Shown here one piece after another: positions 1-8,394 of a DNA stretch of 64,000 nt. Position numbers and translations under genes: made by a program. The notes under the pieces were generated by a model. The model was not told the origin of the DNA. It saw only the letters and a program-made list of their open reading frames with translations, and searched no databases. Position 1 is the first letter of the stretch; every line of letters begins with the position of its first letter. Location of the stretch: positions 455,303 to 519,302 of the forward strand of contig NZ_LT965953.1 of assembly GCF_900240995.1 (NCBI RefSeq), in the 5' to 3' direction. This DNA comes from Bacillus sp. Marseille-P3661 (GTDB taxonomy: Bacteria > Bacillota > Bacilli > Bacillales > Bacillaceae_J).

Positions 1-402
1 CGCGGACTTCTGCGAGCTGACATTGTGTTAGTTGGTGTATCCAGAACATCTAAAACTCCACTTTCTATGTATCTAGCACATAAGCGTTATAAAGTGGCAA
101 ATGTCCCATTGGTACCAGAAGTTTCGCCACCTGATGAATTATATAAAATCCCAAGAAACAGGTGTGTGGGGCTGATTATTTCCCCAGATAAGCTAAATGT
201 CATTCGAAAAGAACGTCTAAAGAATTTAGGTTTAGCATCAGAAGCAAATTATGCCAGCTTTGAGCGTATTCTTGAGGAATTAGATTACGCTGAAAAAATC
301 ATGAAACGGATTGGCTGTCCGATCATCAATGTATCCGACAAGGCAGTAGAAGAAACAGCCGACTATATATTAGATATCTTGAAAAAAGAGAGGGGTTCTT
401 GA
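1..402 (+). CDS. ppsR: Pyruvate, phosphate dikinase regulatory protein (C-terminal part)
   Basis: This is the 3' part of a gene whose start lies before the window; the frame is open from base 1. The family is the bifunctional serine/threonine kinase and Pi-dependent phosphorylase (DUF299, YqfL type) that switches PPDK off with ADP and on with Pi. The P-loop-like motif GVSRTSKTP is visible near residues 12-20 of the fragment, and it is followed by the family signature [10 protein letters not shown]. The stop codon overlaps the start of the next gene, ppdK, which is its known substrate, so the two are translationally coupled. The identification is firm. The missing N-terminus is only a window effect. 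Confidence 0.93.
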   Translation, partial: RGLLRADIVLVGVSRTSKTPLSMYLAHKRYKVANVPLVPEVSPPDELYKIPRNRCVGLIISPDKLNVIRKERLKNLGLASEANYASFERILEELDYAEKIMKRIGCPIINVSDKAVEETADYILDILKKERGS

Positions 403-3077
403 TGATGAAGAAGTTTGTATACCTGTTTAATGAAGGAAACAGTGAGATGAAGGAGTTATTAGGTGGAAAAGGTGCAAATTTAGCTGAAATGACAAAAATA
501 GGTTTGCCAGTTCCATTTGGATTTACGATTTCAACTGAAGCATGTAATGCTTATTATGAATCGGGAAAAACGATTTCTGTTGAAATTCAAGATCAAATTT
601 TACAAGCATTATCAACTCTTCAAGAAAAAACAGGTAAACGTCTCGGTGACCCAGCGAATCCGTTGCTTGTTTCAGTTCGATCAGGTGCAGTATTTTCAAT
701 GCCAGGGATGATGGATACTGTTCTTAATCTAGGAATGAACGATGAAACTGTTGAGGGAATGGCTAAGTTAACGAATAATCCACGCTTCGCATATGATTCA
801 TACCGAAGATTCATCCAAATGTTTTCTGATGTAGTGCTAGAGGTGGATACGTATTTCTTCGAACAGCTCTTAGAGGAATACCGTGAGGAAAAAGGCTATT
901 CGTCAGACCCGGAATTAACCGCTGAAGACTGGAAGGAAGTTATTAAAGGCTATAAGAATATCGTCAAAAAGCGTACTAAAAAAGACTTCCCGCAAGATCC
1001 AAAAGCACAACTTTTCCTATCTATTAATGCTGTTTTTAACTCATGGAATAATCAGCGTGCCATCGTTTATCGCCGTTTGAATAAAATTCCAGATCACCTT
1101 GGAACAGCAGTTAATATTCAAAGCATGGTGTTTGGTAACATGGGTAATGATTCTGGAACAGGTGTTGCTTTTACTCGTAACCCATCGACAGGTGAGTCTG
1201 TTCTTTATGGTGAATATTTAATTAATGCTCAAGGAGAAGATGTGGTGGCGGGGATTCGTACACCACAACCAATCCATACACTACAAGCAGAAATGCCTGA
1301 AGTATTCAAGCAATTTACAGATACATGCCAGCGCCTTGAGCAGCATTATAAAGATATGCAGGATATTGAATTTACGGTTGAACGCGGAAACTTGTTTATT
1401 TTACAAACACGAACAGGTAAAAGAACAGCCCAAGCAGCTATTCGTATCGCAGTAGAAATGGTACAAGAAGGCATCATTGATAAAAACACTGCAATCCTGC
1501 GCGTTGATCCTGACCAGTTAAACCAACTGCTTCATCGCCGAATTGATGATACATTTGAACGTAAGCAACTCGCTAAAGGACTACCTGCATCACCTGGGGC
1601 TGCAACTGGTCGAGTTGTATTTGATGCAGATGAGGCTGAAGTTTTAGGAAACGAAGGTAAAAAGGTTATTTTGGTACGCCCAGAAACAACGCCTGATGAT
1701 ATTCACGGAATTGTAGCTGCCCAAGCAGTTGTAACAAGCCGTGGTGGGATGACCAGCCACGCAGCTGTTGTTGCAAGAGGTATGGGAAAAGCATGTATTT
1801 GTGGCTGTGAAACTTTAAAAATTGATTTAAAAGCTAAGCAATTTAGTGTTGGAAATACAGTAGTTCAGCACGGTGACATTATTACGATTGATGGTGGTAC
1901 TGGTGAAATCATGCTTGGTGAAATTCCGATGATTGATCCACAGCTATCAGATGAATTCCAATTGTTATTGCAATGGGCAGATGAAATTAGAAAAATTGGG
2001 GTCCGTGCAAATGCCGACAATCCAGAAGATTCACAAAAGGCATTTGAATTTGGTGCCGGTGGTATTGGGTTATGCCGTACAGAGCATATGTTTATGGATG
2101 CTAAGCGAATTCCTATTGTCCAAAGTATGATTTTAGCTGAAACATATGAAGAGCGTAAATCTGCATTAGATAAGCTGTTACCGATGCAACAGGGTGATTT
2201 TGAAGGTATATTTGAGGCGATGCAAGGCTTGCCAGTTACGATTAGATTACTAGATCCACCACTACATGAATTCTTACCAGATAAGGAAGAGTTGCTAGTG
2301 GAAGTCACAAAACTTCAACTAACTGCACCAAATTCTGAAGAATTAACAGAAAAAGAACGTCTACTAAAGCAAGTTCGTCAGTTAGATGAGTTTAATCCAA
2401 TGTTAGGACATCGCGGTTGCCGTCTAGGAATGATTCACCCAGAAATATATGAAATGCAGGCAAAGGCTATTTTCTATGCGATTTCTGAGTTATCTAAAAA
2501 AGGTTTAGAAGTTAAGCCGGAAATTATGATTCCACTTGTTGGTCATGTCAATGAATTGAAACAAATGCGTCAACTTGTTATTGATGCATCTGCTCAAGTT
2601 CAAGAAGAAACCGGCATGGAATTCGATTATTTAATCGGGACGATGATAGAGATTCCGAGAGCTGCTTTAACTGCCGATCAAATTGCTGAAGAAGCAGATT
2701 TCTTCTCATTTGGTACGAATGACTTAACACAAACAACATTTGGATTTAGCCGTGATGATGCGGAAGGCAAGTTCCTGCAGGCATATATTGAGAAAAAGAT
2801 ATTGCCAGAAAATCCATTTGTAGTTCTGGATCAGGAAGGTGTAGGTAAACTTGTTGAAACAGGAGTAAAGCTTGGCCGTCAAACAAATCCAAAGTTAAAA
2901 ACAGGTATTTGCGGCGAACATGGAGGCGAGAAAAGCTCGATTGAGTTCTGCTACAATACAGGATTAGATTATGTAAGTTGCTCACCATACCGTGTGCCAT
3001 TGGCTCGACTTGCTGCAGCACAGGCAACAATTCGTAACGACTCTAACATCCAAAGTCAACTGCAATCTCAAATTTAA
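402..3077 (+). CDS. ppdK: Pyruvate, phosphate dikinase
   Basis: PPDK interconverts pyruvate + ATP + Pi and phosphoenolpyruvate + AMP + PPi in the cytosol. At 891 residues it has the full family length: an N-terminal ATP-grasp domain (starting KFVYLFNEG, with LGGKGANLAEM), a central swivelling phosphohistidine domain with TSRGGMTSHAAVVARG (catalytic His453), and a C-terminal PEP/pyruvate TIM barrel with TGICGEHGG (catalytic Cys837). A TTG lies at 399, but the site AGAGGGG at 389-395 fits the ATG at 402 or 405 better. The start overlaps the stop of the regulatory gene ppsR. A hairpin with a T-tract follows at 3093-3129. Next to ppsR, the enzyme is probably reversible and controlled by energy charge. 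Confidence 0.97.
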   Translation: MMKKFVYLFNEGNSEMKELLGGKGANLAEMTKIGLPVPFGFTISTEACNAYYESGKTISVEIQDQILQALSTLQEKTGKRLGDPANPLLVSVRSGAVFSMPGMMDTVLNLGMNDETVEGMAKLTNNPRFAYDSYRRFIQMFSDVVLEVDTYFFEQLLEEYREEKGYSSDPELTAEDWKEVIKGYKNIVKKRTKKDFPQDPKAQLFLSINAVFNSWNNQRAIVYRRLNKIPDHLGTAVNIQSMVFGNMGNDSGTGVAFTRNPSTGESVLYGEYLINAQGEDVVAGIRTPQPIHTLQAEMPEVFKQFTDTCQRLEQHYKDMQDIEFTVERGNLFILQTRTGKRTAQAAIRIAVEMVQEGIIDKNTAILRVDPDQLNQLLHRRIDDTFERKQLAKGLPASPGAATGRVVFDADEAEVLGNEGKKVILVRPETTPDDIHGIVAAQAVVTSRGGMTSHAAVVARGMGKACICGCETLKIDLKAKQFSVGNTVVQHGDIITIDGGTGEIMLGEIPMIDPQLSDEFQLLLQWADEIRKIGVRANADNPEDSQKAFEFGAGGIGLCRTEHMFMDAKRIPIVQSMILAETYEERKSALDKLLPMQQGDFEGIFEAMQGLPVTIRLLDPPLHEFLPDKEELLVEVTKLQLTAPNSEELTEKERLLKQVRQLDEFNPMLGHRGCRLGMIHPEIYEMQAKAIFYAISELSKKGLEVKPEIMIPLVGHVNELKQMRQLVIDASAQVQEETGMEFDYLIGTMIEIPRAALTADQIAEEADFFSFGTNDLTQTTFGFSRDDAEGKFLQAYIEKKILPENPFVVLDQEGVGKLVETGVKLGRQTNPKLKTGICGEHGGEKSSIEFCYNTGLDYVSCSPYRVPLARLAAAQATIRNDSNIQSQLQSQI

Positions 3078-3092
3078 TTAGCTATTTGGAGG

Positions 3093-3129
3093 AGCTGGAT
3101 TTCACATTAGTGAAGTTCAGCTTTTTTGT
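3093..3129 (+). terminator. Rho-independent terminator of ppdK
   Basis: The arms AGCTGGATTTCAC and GTGAAGTTCAGCT are separated by a 4-nt loop and followed by a run of T. It lies 15 nt after the ppdK stop and ends the ppsR-ppdK transcript. Confidence 0.85.
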
Positions 3130-3226
3130 GGGGTTTTTCTAAGAGGATGTCAGAAAAGTAAACTATTAGATACTGCAATGATAAAGATTTATCGTGATCG
3201 GCGGACATGGGAAAACCATATAGAAT

Positions 3227-4700
3227 GGCCTAATCGTGCCCGTAAATGCCAAAAAGGTTGTCTAGTGGTAACGAATAGCATCTAATCGTGCCCGCAAACG
3301 TCGACAAAGTAGGTTAGCGGTACCGAAAAGAGTCTAATCGTGCCCGAAAATGCCAAAAAAGTAGGTTAGCGGTACCGAATAGCGTCAAATCGTGCCCGCA
3401 AACGTCGAAAAGGTAAGCAAGCGGTAACGAATAGAATCAAATTATGCCTGCGAACATGGAAAAACGTTAGGGGATACAGTAATTGTGCCCCTAAACGCAA
3501 AAAATGCAGTCAAGTGGTAACGAATAGCGACTAATCGTGCCCGCAAACGTCGAAAAGGTAAGCAAGCGGTAACGAATAGAATCAAATTATGCCTGCGAAC
3601 ATGGAAAAACGTTAGGGGATACAGTAATTGTGCCCCTAAACGCAAAAAATGCAGCAAGTGGTAACGAATAGTCACTAATCGTGCCCGCAAATGTCAAAAA
3701 GGTTGTCTAGTGGTACCGAATAGCGTCAAATCGTGCCCGCAAATGCCAAAAAGGCAAGCTAGCGGTACCGAATAGCGTTTAATCGTGCCCGCAAACGTCG
3801 ACAAAGTAGGTTAGCGGTACCGAAAAGAGTCTAATCGTGCCCGAAAATGCCAAAAAAGTAGGTTAGCGGTACCGAATAGCGTCAAATCGTGCCCGAAAAC
3901 GTCGAAAAGGTAAGCAAGCGGTAACGAATAGAATCAAATTATGCCTGCGAACATGGAAAAACGTTAGGGGATACAGTAATTGTGCCCCTAAACGCAAAAA
4001 ATGCAGTCAAGTGGTAACGAATAGCGACTAATCGTGCCCGCAAATGCCAAAAAGGTTGTCTAGTGGTAACGAATAGCATCAAATCGTGCCCGAAAACGCC
4101 AAAAAAACAGTCAAGCGGTAACAAATAGCGTCTAATCGTGCCCGAAAACGTCGAAAAGGCAAGCTAGCGGAAACGAATAGCATCAAATCGTGCCCGGAAA
4201 CGCCAAAAAAACAGTCAAGCGGTAACAAATAGCGTTTAATCGTGCCCGAAAACGCCAAAAAGGCAAGCTAGTGGTACCGAATAGCGTTTAATCGTGCCCG
4301 TAAAAGCCAAAAAAGTAGGTTAGCGGTAACGAATAGAGTCTAATCGTGCCCGAAACCGTAAAAAAAGTAGGTTAGCGGAAACGAATAGCATCAAATCGTG
4401 CCCGCAAACGCCAAAAAGGCAAGCAAGTAGTACTGAATAGCATCAAATCGTGCCCGCAAACGTCGAAAAGGCAAGCTAGCGGAAACGAATAGCATCAAAT
4501 CGTGCCCGAAAACGCCAAAAAAGCAGACAAGCGGTAACGAATAGTCACTAATCGTGCCCGCAAACGCCAAAAAAGCAGACAAGCGGTAACGAATAGTCAC
4601 TAATCGTGCCCGCAAACGCCAAAAAAGCAGACAAGCGGTAACGAATAGTCACTAATCGTGCCCGCAAACGCCAAAAAAGTAGTCTAACGGTCACAAAAAA
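3227..4700. repeat. Tandem repeat array 1 (52-bp period, about 29 units)
   Basis: A motif close to CGTGCCCGCAAACG recurs from 3235 to 4657. Twenty-five of the 28 steps are 52 bp (one is 51, from a single-base loss near 3648). Three steps are a shorter 41-bp variant (at about 3443, 3588 and 3941) carrying ATGCCTGCGAACATGG and TTAGGGGATACAG. Each unit has an A-tract (CCAAAAAAG), a GCGGTAACG or GCGGTACCG block and, in many units, an imperfect dyad CGAATAG-N3-CTAATCG. The last three or four units are almost identical, which suggests recent expansion at the right end. The array lies between the ppdK terminator and the acidic protein gene. Because 52 is not a multiple of three, the open frames inside it are not coding. 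Confidence 0.95.
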
Positions 4701-4878
4701 ACGAATAAAGCCAAAAAATATTACTACTAGCTCTTAAAAACCTCCCACATACCTCAAACGTTTCTAATGAAGGGAGTTTGTGCCTGTTAAGGTAGTTACT
4801 TTCACTACTTGCCATTCAGCTTATAGGGAACATTACTGTTGATAATATAATACAAACAATACAGAAGGAGGTTAATGA

Positions 4879-5754
4879 ATGAAGTTCTTGAAGTTTGGGC
4901 TTATTTTGTTACTTGCTTTATACCTATCGAATGTTTCTATAGCTACTGCTGCTCCTCCTGAACAGGAGCTAAACCAATACTTAGCAGAAATTGGTTGGAC
5001 AAAACAAGAACTGCTTGAGTATTTAGATTTTTATGAGATACCTTTGGAGGAATTTGAGTCAGTTGAAGACTTAAAATGGATACTTGGAACGCCTATTACT
5101 GCTCAAAATTTACAAGATATGTTAAACCGATATAATATGACTGAGTCTGAATTAAAAGAGCTATTAGATCATTTTGGTGATTCATTAGCTGAATATAAAT
5201 TCATTGAGGATTTAGAAGCGGCTGTGGATTTTTATGTGAACCATGATGAATATATGGCTGAAATTGAAAATGAATTAGCTGAAATGGGTCTAACCGAGGA
5301 AGAAACGGAGCGGTTCTTCGAATATTTAACGCAGGTTGAAGAGAATAACAAAAATCAACTAGATCAAATGGAAATGCTTGATTATCGCCTTGAACAATTT
5401 TCAGATATATCAAATACCGCAGATCTAAGTGATGAGGAATTAGATGAGTTAGTACAAATATTGACTGAATCGGAGGAGCTATACGAGATTCAAGTTAAAT
5501 ATAGTACGGATAATAAAGAGATCACATTGAAAGAACTTCTGAAGATGGAAAAGCTGCCAAAAAATCTTTTTATTAGCATCTATAGTAAATCTGGAGAGCT
5601 ACTTATAGATTTCACTCTACCGAAATGGATGTATGAGTTAGAGGAAATGATTCTTGAAGGTGAAGAGATGATTCATTTAGGTGAATTATCAGATGAATAT
5701 GTAGATTATTTGCATGAAGAAAAAGAAGAGGATGCTAAAAGAGAATTAAAATAA
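4879..5754 (+). CDS. Secreted acidic protein, related to processed acidic surface proteins
   Basis: The 291-residue protein has a signal peptide (hydrophobic residues 5-24, likely cut near TAAAPPEQ) and a very acidic, Leu- and Glu-rich mature part. Two to three related blocks are visible, each pairing a GW/MTxxEL helix with a turn such as FYEIPLEEF or HFGDSLAEY. The pattern resembles my recollection of the Firmicutes processed acidic surface protein family, whose members usually end in a sortase D sorting signal. This copy ends in a charged EEKEEDAKRELK tail with no LPXTA motif and no C-terminal membrane helix, so it should be released rather than anchored. The ATG at 4879 follows AGAAGGAGG. 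Function is unknown. The family match is moderate. Confidence 0.7.
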   Translation: MKFLKFGLILLLALYLSNVSIATAAPPEQELNQYLAEIGWTKQELLEYLDFYEIPLEEFESVEDLKWILGTPITAQNLQDMLNRYNMTESELKELLDHFGDSLAEYKFIEDLEAAVDFYVNHDEYMAEIENELAEMGLTEEETERFFEYLTQVEENNKNQLDQMEMLDYRLEQFSDISNTADLSDEELDELVQILTESEELYEIQVKYSTDNKEITLKELLKMEKLPKNLFISIYSKSGELLIDFTLPKWMYELEEMILEGEEMIHLGELSDEYVDYLHEEKEEDAKRELK

Positions 5755-5773
5755 TAGTATTTGTATATTATCG

Positions 5774-5810
5774 GGTGTTTGCATACAACGTGCAGGCATC
5801 TTTTATTTTG
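5774..5810 (+). terminator. Terminator of the acidic protein gene
   Basis: GGTGTTTGCA pairs with TGCAGGCATC (including G-U pairs) around a 6-nt loop, followed by TTTTATTTT, 19 nt after the stop. Confidence 0.7.
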
Positions 5811-5838
5811 CACAGAAAATTATTTGTACAAGAAAATC

Positions 5839-5862
5839 TTGTATGTTAGTATACTAGTATGC
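5839..5862. promoter_or_regulatory. Overlapping palindromes upstream of the aldolase gene (possible operator)
   Basis: The segment contains the 10-bp palindrome TAGTATACTA overlapping ATACTAGTAT, preceded by TTGTATG. Its form resembles operators of GntR-family regulators (TTGTATAC-type dyads). It lies 141 bp before the aldolase start at 6003. No regulator gene is adjacent, so the assignment is inference. Confidence 0.35.
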
Positions 5863-6002
5863 TTAGGGGATAAAATAAATATGCGATCTAGTATATTTTA
5901 GCAGGTTCAATACATCCTAAATATCATAAAACATAATTGTATTAGCAGGACGTTTTCTGATCGAAAAAGCAGTTTTATTTTGATACATATGAGGTGAAAG
6001 GT

Positions 6003-6644
6003 ATGTTACAAAAATACGAAATACTTAATGAAATGCATAAAGGCTATTTAGTTGCCGTAATCCGCGGCAAAAATAAAGAGGATGCAGTTGAGATATCTAA
6101 GGAAGCATTTAAAGGTGGAATACGTTCACTAGAAATCACATTTTCTACTCCTGGTGCAGAAGATGCGATTGCTGAGCTAACTCGTTCTGGCAACAGCGAG
6201 ATGATTATCGGTGCTGGAACAGTTTTAGATGAAGAAACAGCAAGAATTGCAATCATGAAAGGTGCTCGCTACGTTGTAAGTCCACACTTTGACAAAGCTA
6301 TTGCTCTGATGTGTAATCGCTATGCCATTCCATATTTACCTGGATGCAGCGATGTTACAGATATTATGGAGGCCTTAAAGTACGGTGTAGATGTTGTGAA
6401 ATTGTTCCCTGGTAGCCTTCTAGGACCTGGCTTTATTAAAGACGTTAAAGGACCTATTCCGCATGTTCAATTAATGCCATCTGGAGGTGTAAGTTTGGAC
6501 AATCTTTCAAAGTGGATAGAGAATGGAGCTTTTGCCGTAGGAATCGGTAGTGCGCTAACGAAAGGTGTTACAGAGGGTGATTATAGCTCAGTTCAAAATG
6601 TAGCGCGAGAATTTATGGACAAAATTACATCTCTTAAGAGCTGA
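6003..6644 (+). CDS. kdgA: KDPG/KHG aldolase (2-dehydro-3-deoxy-6-phosphogluconate aldolase)
   Basis: This class I aldolase cleaves KDPG to pyruvate and glyceraldehyde 3-phosphate, and family members also act on 4-hydroxy-2-oxoglutarate. It has 213 residues, normal for the TIM-barrel family. The motifs are AVIRG near the N-terminus, LEITFSTPGA (catalytic Glu44), GAGTVLD, and VVKLFPGS with the Schiff-base Lys133. A GTG at 5994 is in frame, but GAGGTG at 5991-5996 is better read as the ribosome site for the ATG at 6003. No KDG kinase, dehydratase or uronate gene is adjacent. The gene is monocistronic, with palindromes upstream and a bidirectional terminator downstream. Confidence 0.92.
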   Translation: MLQKYEILNEMHKGYLVAVIRGKNKEDAVEISKEAFKGGIRSLEITFSTPGAEDAIAELTRSGNSEMIIGAGTVLDEETARIAIMKGARYVVSPHFDKAIALMCNRYAIPYLPGCSDVTDIMEALKYGVDVVKLFPGSLLGPGFIKDVKGPIPHVQLMPSGGVSLDNLSKWIENGAFAVGIGSALTKGVTEGDYSSVQNVAREFMDKITSLKS

Positions 6645-6668
6645 TGCATAATAAGTAATATTAGAAGA

Positions 6669-6705
6669 GGAGACACCTGTAATAAACAAAACAGGCGTCT
6701 CCTTA
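6669..6705. terminator. Bidirectional terminator between the aldolase and DUF3231 genes
   Basis: GGAGACACCTGT and ACAGGCGTCTCC form a stem with a 10-nt loop and one mismatch. It sits between converging genes, with T-rich flanks on the plus side (TTAAATTT) and A-rich sequence on the other. Confidence 0.75.
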
Positions 6706-6709
6706 AATT

Positions 6710-7720
6710 TCAATGCGTTTCTTTTATTAAATTATCTCTATCGTCTGCTTGTGGTGGCTCCTCCAACCAGCCGTGCTTAATCATGATGTTTGCACCATCT
6801 TCCGCATATAGAGATATTTCTGGTATTAAAGATGCATATTTTAAACCTAAATCTCTTCGAGGGCTTGCGGCCAAGGCCATTCCAAAGTTTCCAATTCCAG
6901 CGGCAATCATCGCTGAAATGTGAAACATAATCAATTTATCTGAAAAAATTTGCGTTGTTGTATCGGTTATGGCTGAATCCCAGCTCATTGGCGCAGGTAG
7001 GTCCTCTTTAAATAGTAGGTCTGAAAATAAGTCAACATACTTTTGAGAAAGTTTTTTCCCGCGCATTAAATATTCTTTAACTTCCTCATCACGGGCCACT
7101 TGTGCAAACCCTGTTATAATTGCTTTTCCGATAGCATTTGCTTGAACATTTAAAAACAAATGCGTGATTTCTACAGATGTAACAGCCCTCTTCTTACCAA
7201 AAAAGCCAACTAAAAAATGCTGTTTTTCTACAAAGTCTACTTTATCGGGAATTGTTATAAATGGCGGTCTCATATAAGTACCTTGCTTTAACATTAACTC
7301 ACGTGTTTTATCCTGTAGGTCAACTGCTGCATTTAAAACACGTTTATGAAATGAAACAACATCTGGTCGTGTAACAGTTCCTAATGCTGCGGTATTTGCT
7401 CCCAAAGCAAGTATGGACATATGTCGTAAATACATTAACATAAAGCTATCAGAAAATAATCTCGGTGCTTTTGGATCTATGTCTTGATCTGTAAAGCCAA
7501 TCGGCGTTGGGAATTCATCTTTATTAAAAATCTCTTCCATTATAGATAAATTGTCTTTCGCAGTTTTTAAAGTAAATTCAATTATTGGGCGTATCTCTTC
7601 GTCTTCAACTTGTTCTAGAAAGTATGTATTCATACATACTGCTAATGTATCATTTATATATTGCGACCATAGACTAGACATTTCCGCAGCTGTTAAACGA
7701 ACTTTTGTCTTATCATCCAT
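6710..7720 (-). CDS. DUF3231 family protein (paralogue 1)
   Basis: This 336-residue cytosolic protein is all-helical and made of two related halves, each starting with LTAAEMSSLW or VEITHLFLN-like helices. Each half contains the turn FSDKLIMFH or LFSDSFMLMY. It ends in GWLEEPPQADDRD, the family hallmark. DUF3231 proteins are found mainly in spore-forming bacilli, sometimes next to spore genes, and are thought to be ferritin-like or CotF-like bundles; no reaction is established. Two more full-length paralogues lie at 35577-36581 and 48458-49468. The ATG is preceded on the minus strand by GAGGATATTTTT, an adequate ribosome site. The gene appears monocistronic. Confidence 0.88.
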   Translation of the reverse strand: MDDKTKVRLTAAEMSSLWSQYINDTLAVCMNTYFLEQVEDEEIRPIIEFTLKTAKDNLSIMEEIFNKDEFPTPIGFTDQDIDPKAPRLFSDSFMLMYLRHMSILALGANTAALGTVTRPDVVSFHKRVLNAAVDLQDKTRELMLKQGTYMRPPFITIPDKVDFVEKQHFLVGFFGKKRAVTSVEITHLFLNVQANAIGKAIITGFAQVARDEEVKEYLMRGKKLSQKYVDLFSDLLFKEDLPAPMSWDSAITDTTTQIFSDKLIMFHISAMIAAGIGNFGMALAASPRRDLGLKYASLIPEISLYAEDGANIMIKHGWLEEPPQADDRDNLIKETH

Positions 7721-8021
7721 AAAAATATCCTCTCAGTTATATATATTTAGGTATTGTTAGTATTAACAGATATATCGATATTATTTGCCTAAATTTGCTA
7801 ACCTAAAATAAATTTCATTTCCCAAATCTGTATCAATTTCATACTATTGTAAAAAGAGGTTAAAAAATTGTTTAAGAATTATTATAAAAAGGTACCACTT
7901 AATTCCCATTTTATAGTAAAATGAAATCAACGAAAGGGTTTGTAAGCCCTTTCATCTGAAAAGTATTAAATAATATAAATTTAGAACAGTTATATAAAAA
8001 TTATTAATAAGGAGGGAGACA
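7721..8021. other. Divergent intergenic region with a short hairpin
   Basis: This AT-rich spacer lies between the DUF3231 gene (minus) and the 50-aa gene (plus) and must hold both promoters. A hairpin GAAAGGG-N7-CCCTTTC is visible at about 7933-7954 with no T-tract. I see no other defined element. Confidence 0.5.
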
Positions 8022-8174
8022 ATGAGCAACAAGAAGGTTCACTTGGAGGATTTCGTTAAAGATAATCGTTTTGAATTAAAAAAGTATCTTACTTCATTAT
8101 TTAAGCAATTTAATCATTTTCAACGTGCACAGCTAAACGTTTGTAATTCAAAAGAGTCAGATGAAAGGGTATAA
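8022..8174 (+). CDS. Small hypothetical protein, 50 aa
   Basis: The reading frame starts MSNKKVHLEDFVKD and ends NSKESDERV. It has an excellent ribosome site (GGAGGGAG, 8011-8018, spacing 3-4 nt to the ATG) and is followed within 25 nt by a textbook terminator, so it is very likely a real monocistronic gene. The peptide is charged, mostly helical, and has one Cys (position 41) but no signal peptide or membrane segment. I do not recognise the family. Confidence 0.6.
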   Translation: MSNKKVHLEDFVKDNRFELKKYLTSLFKQFNHFQRAQLNVCNSKESDERV

Positions 8175-8198
8175 GAGTATGAAAAAAATAAAAGTGTA

Positions 8199-8241
8199 GA
8201 GACCTTGTAATTGTTAAAAAATAATTACAAGGTCTTTTTTT
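8199..8241 (+). terminator. Terminator of the 50-aa gene
   Basis: AGACCTTGTAATT and AATTACAAGGTCT form a 13-bp perfect stem, followed by seven or more T. Confidence 0.9.
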
Positions 8242-8394
8242 ATACCTCTATTTACGTTTAACTATTAGAAAGTCACCTTTTTGTGGTATTATATTTTCTT
8301 GCGAATAAATAACTTAAACTTTACTACAACATCCTTCCTTATATCATAATAAAATAGACGCATACTCACATAATAGAAAACTCGGAGGAAATAT

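Noticed and set aside
1865-2308. 147-codon minus-strand frame inside ppdK
   Set aside because: Antisense shadow of an intact PPDK gene.
3227-4700. Possible CRISPR array or repeat-rich coding region (minus-strand frames such as 3442-3690 and 4391-4615)
   Set aside because: The entire 52-bp unit is repeated, with no unique spacers and no cas genes in the window. Open frames inside exist only because stop codons recur rarely; 52 is not a multiple of three, so a repeated protein would change frame every unit.
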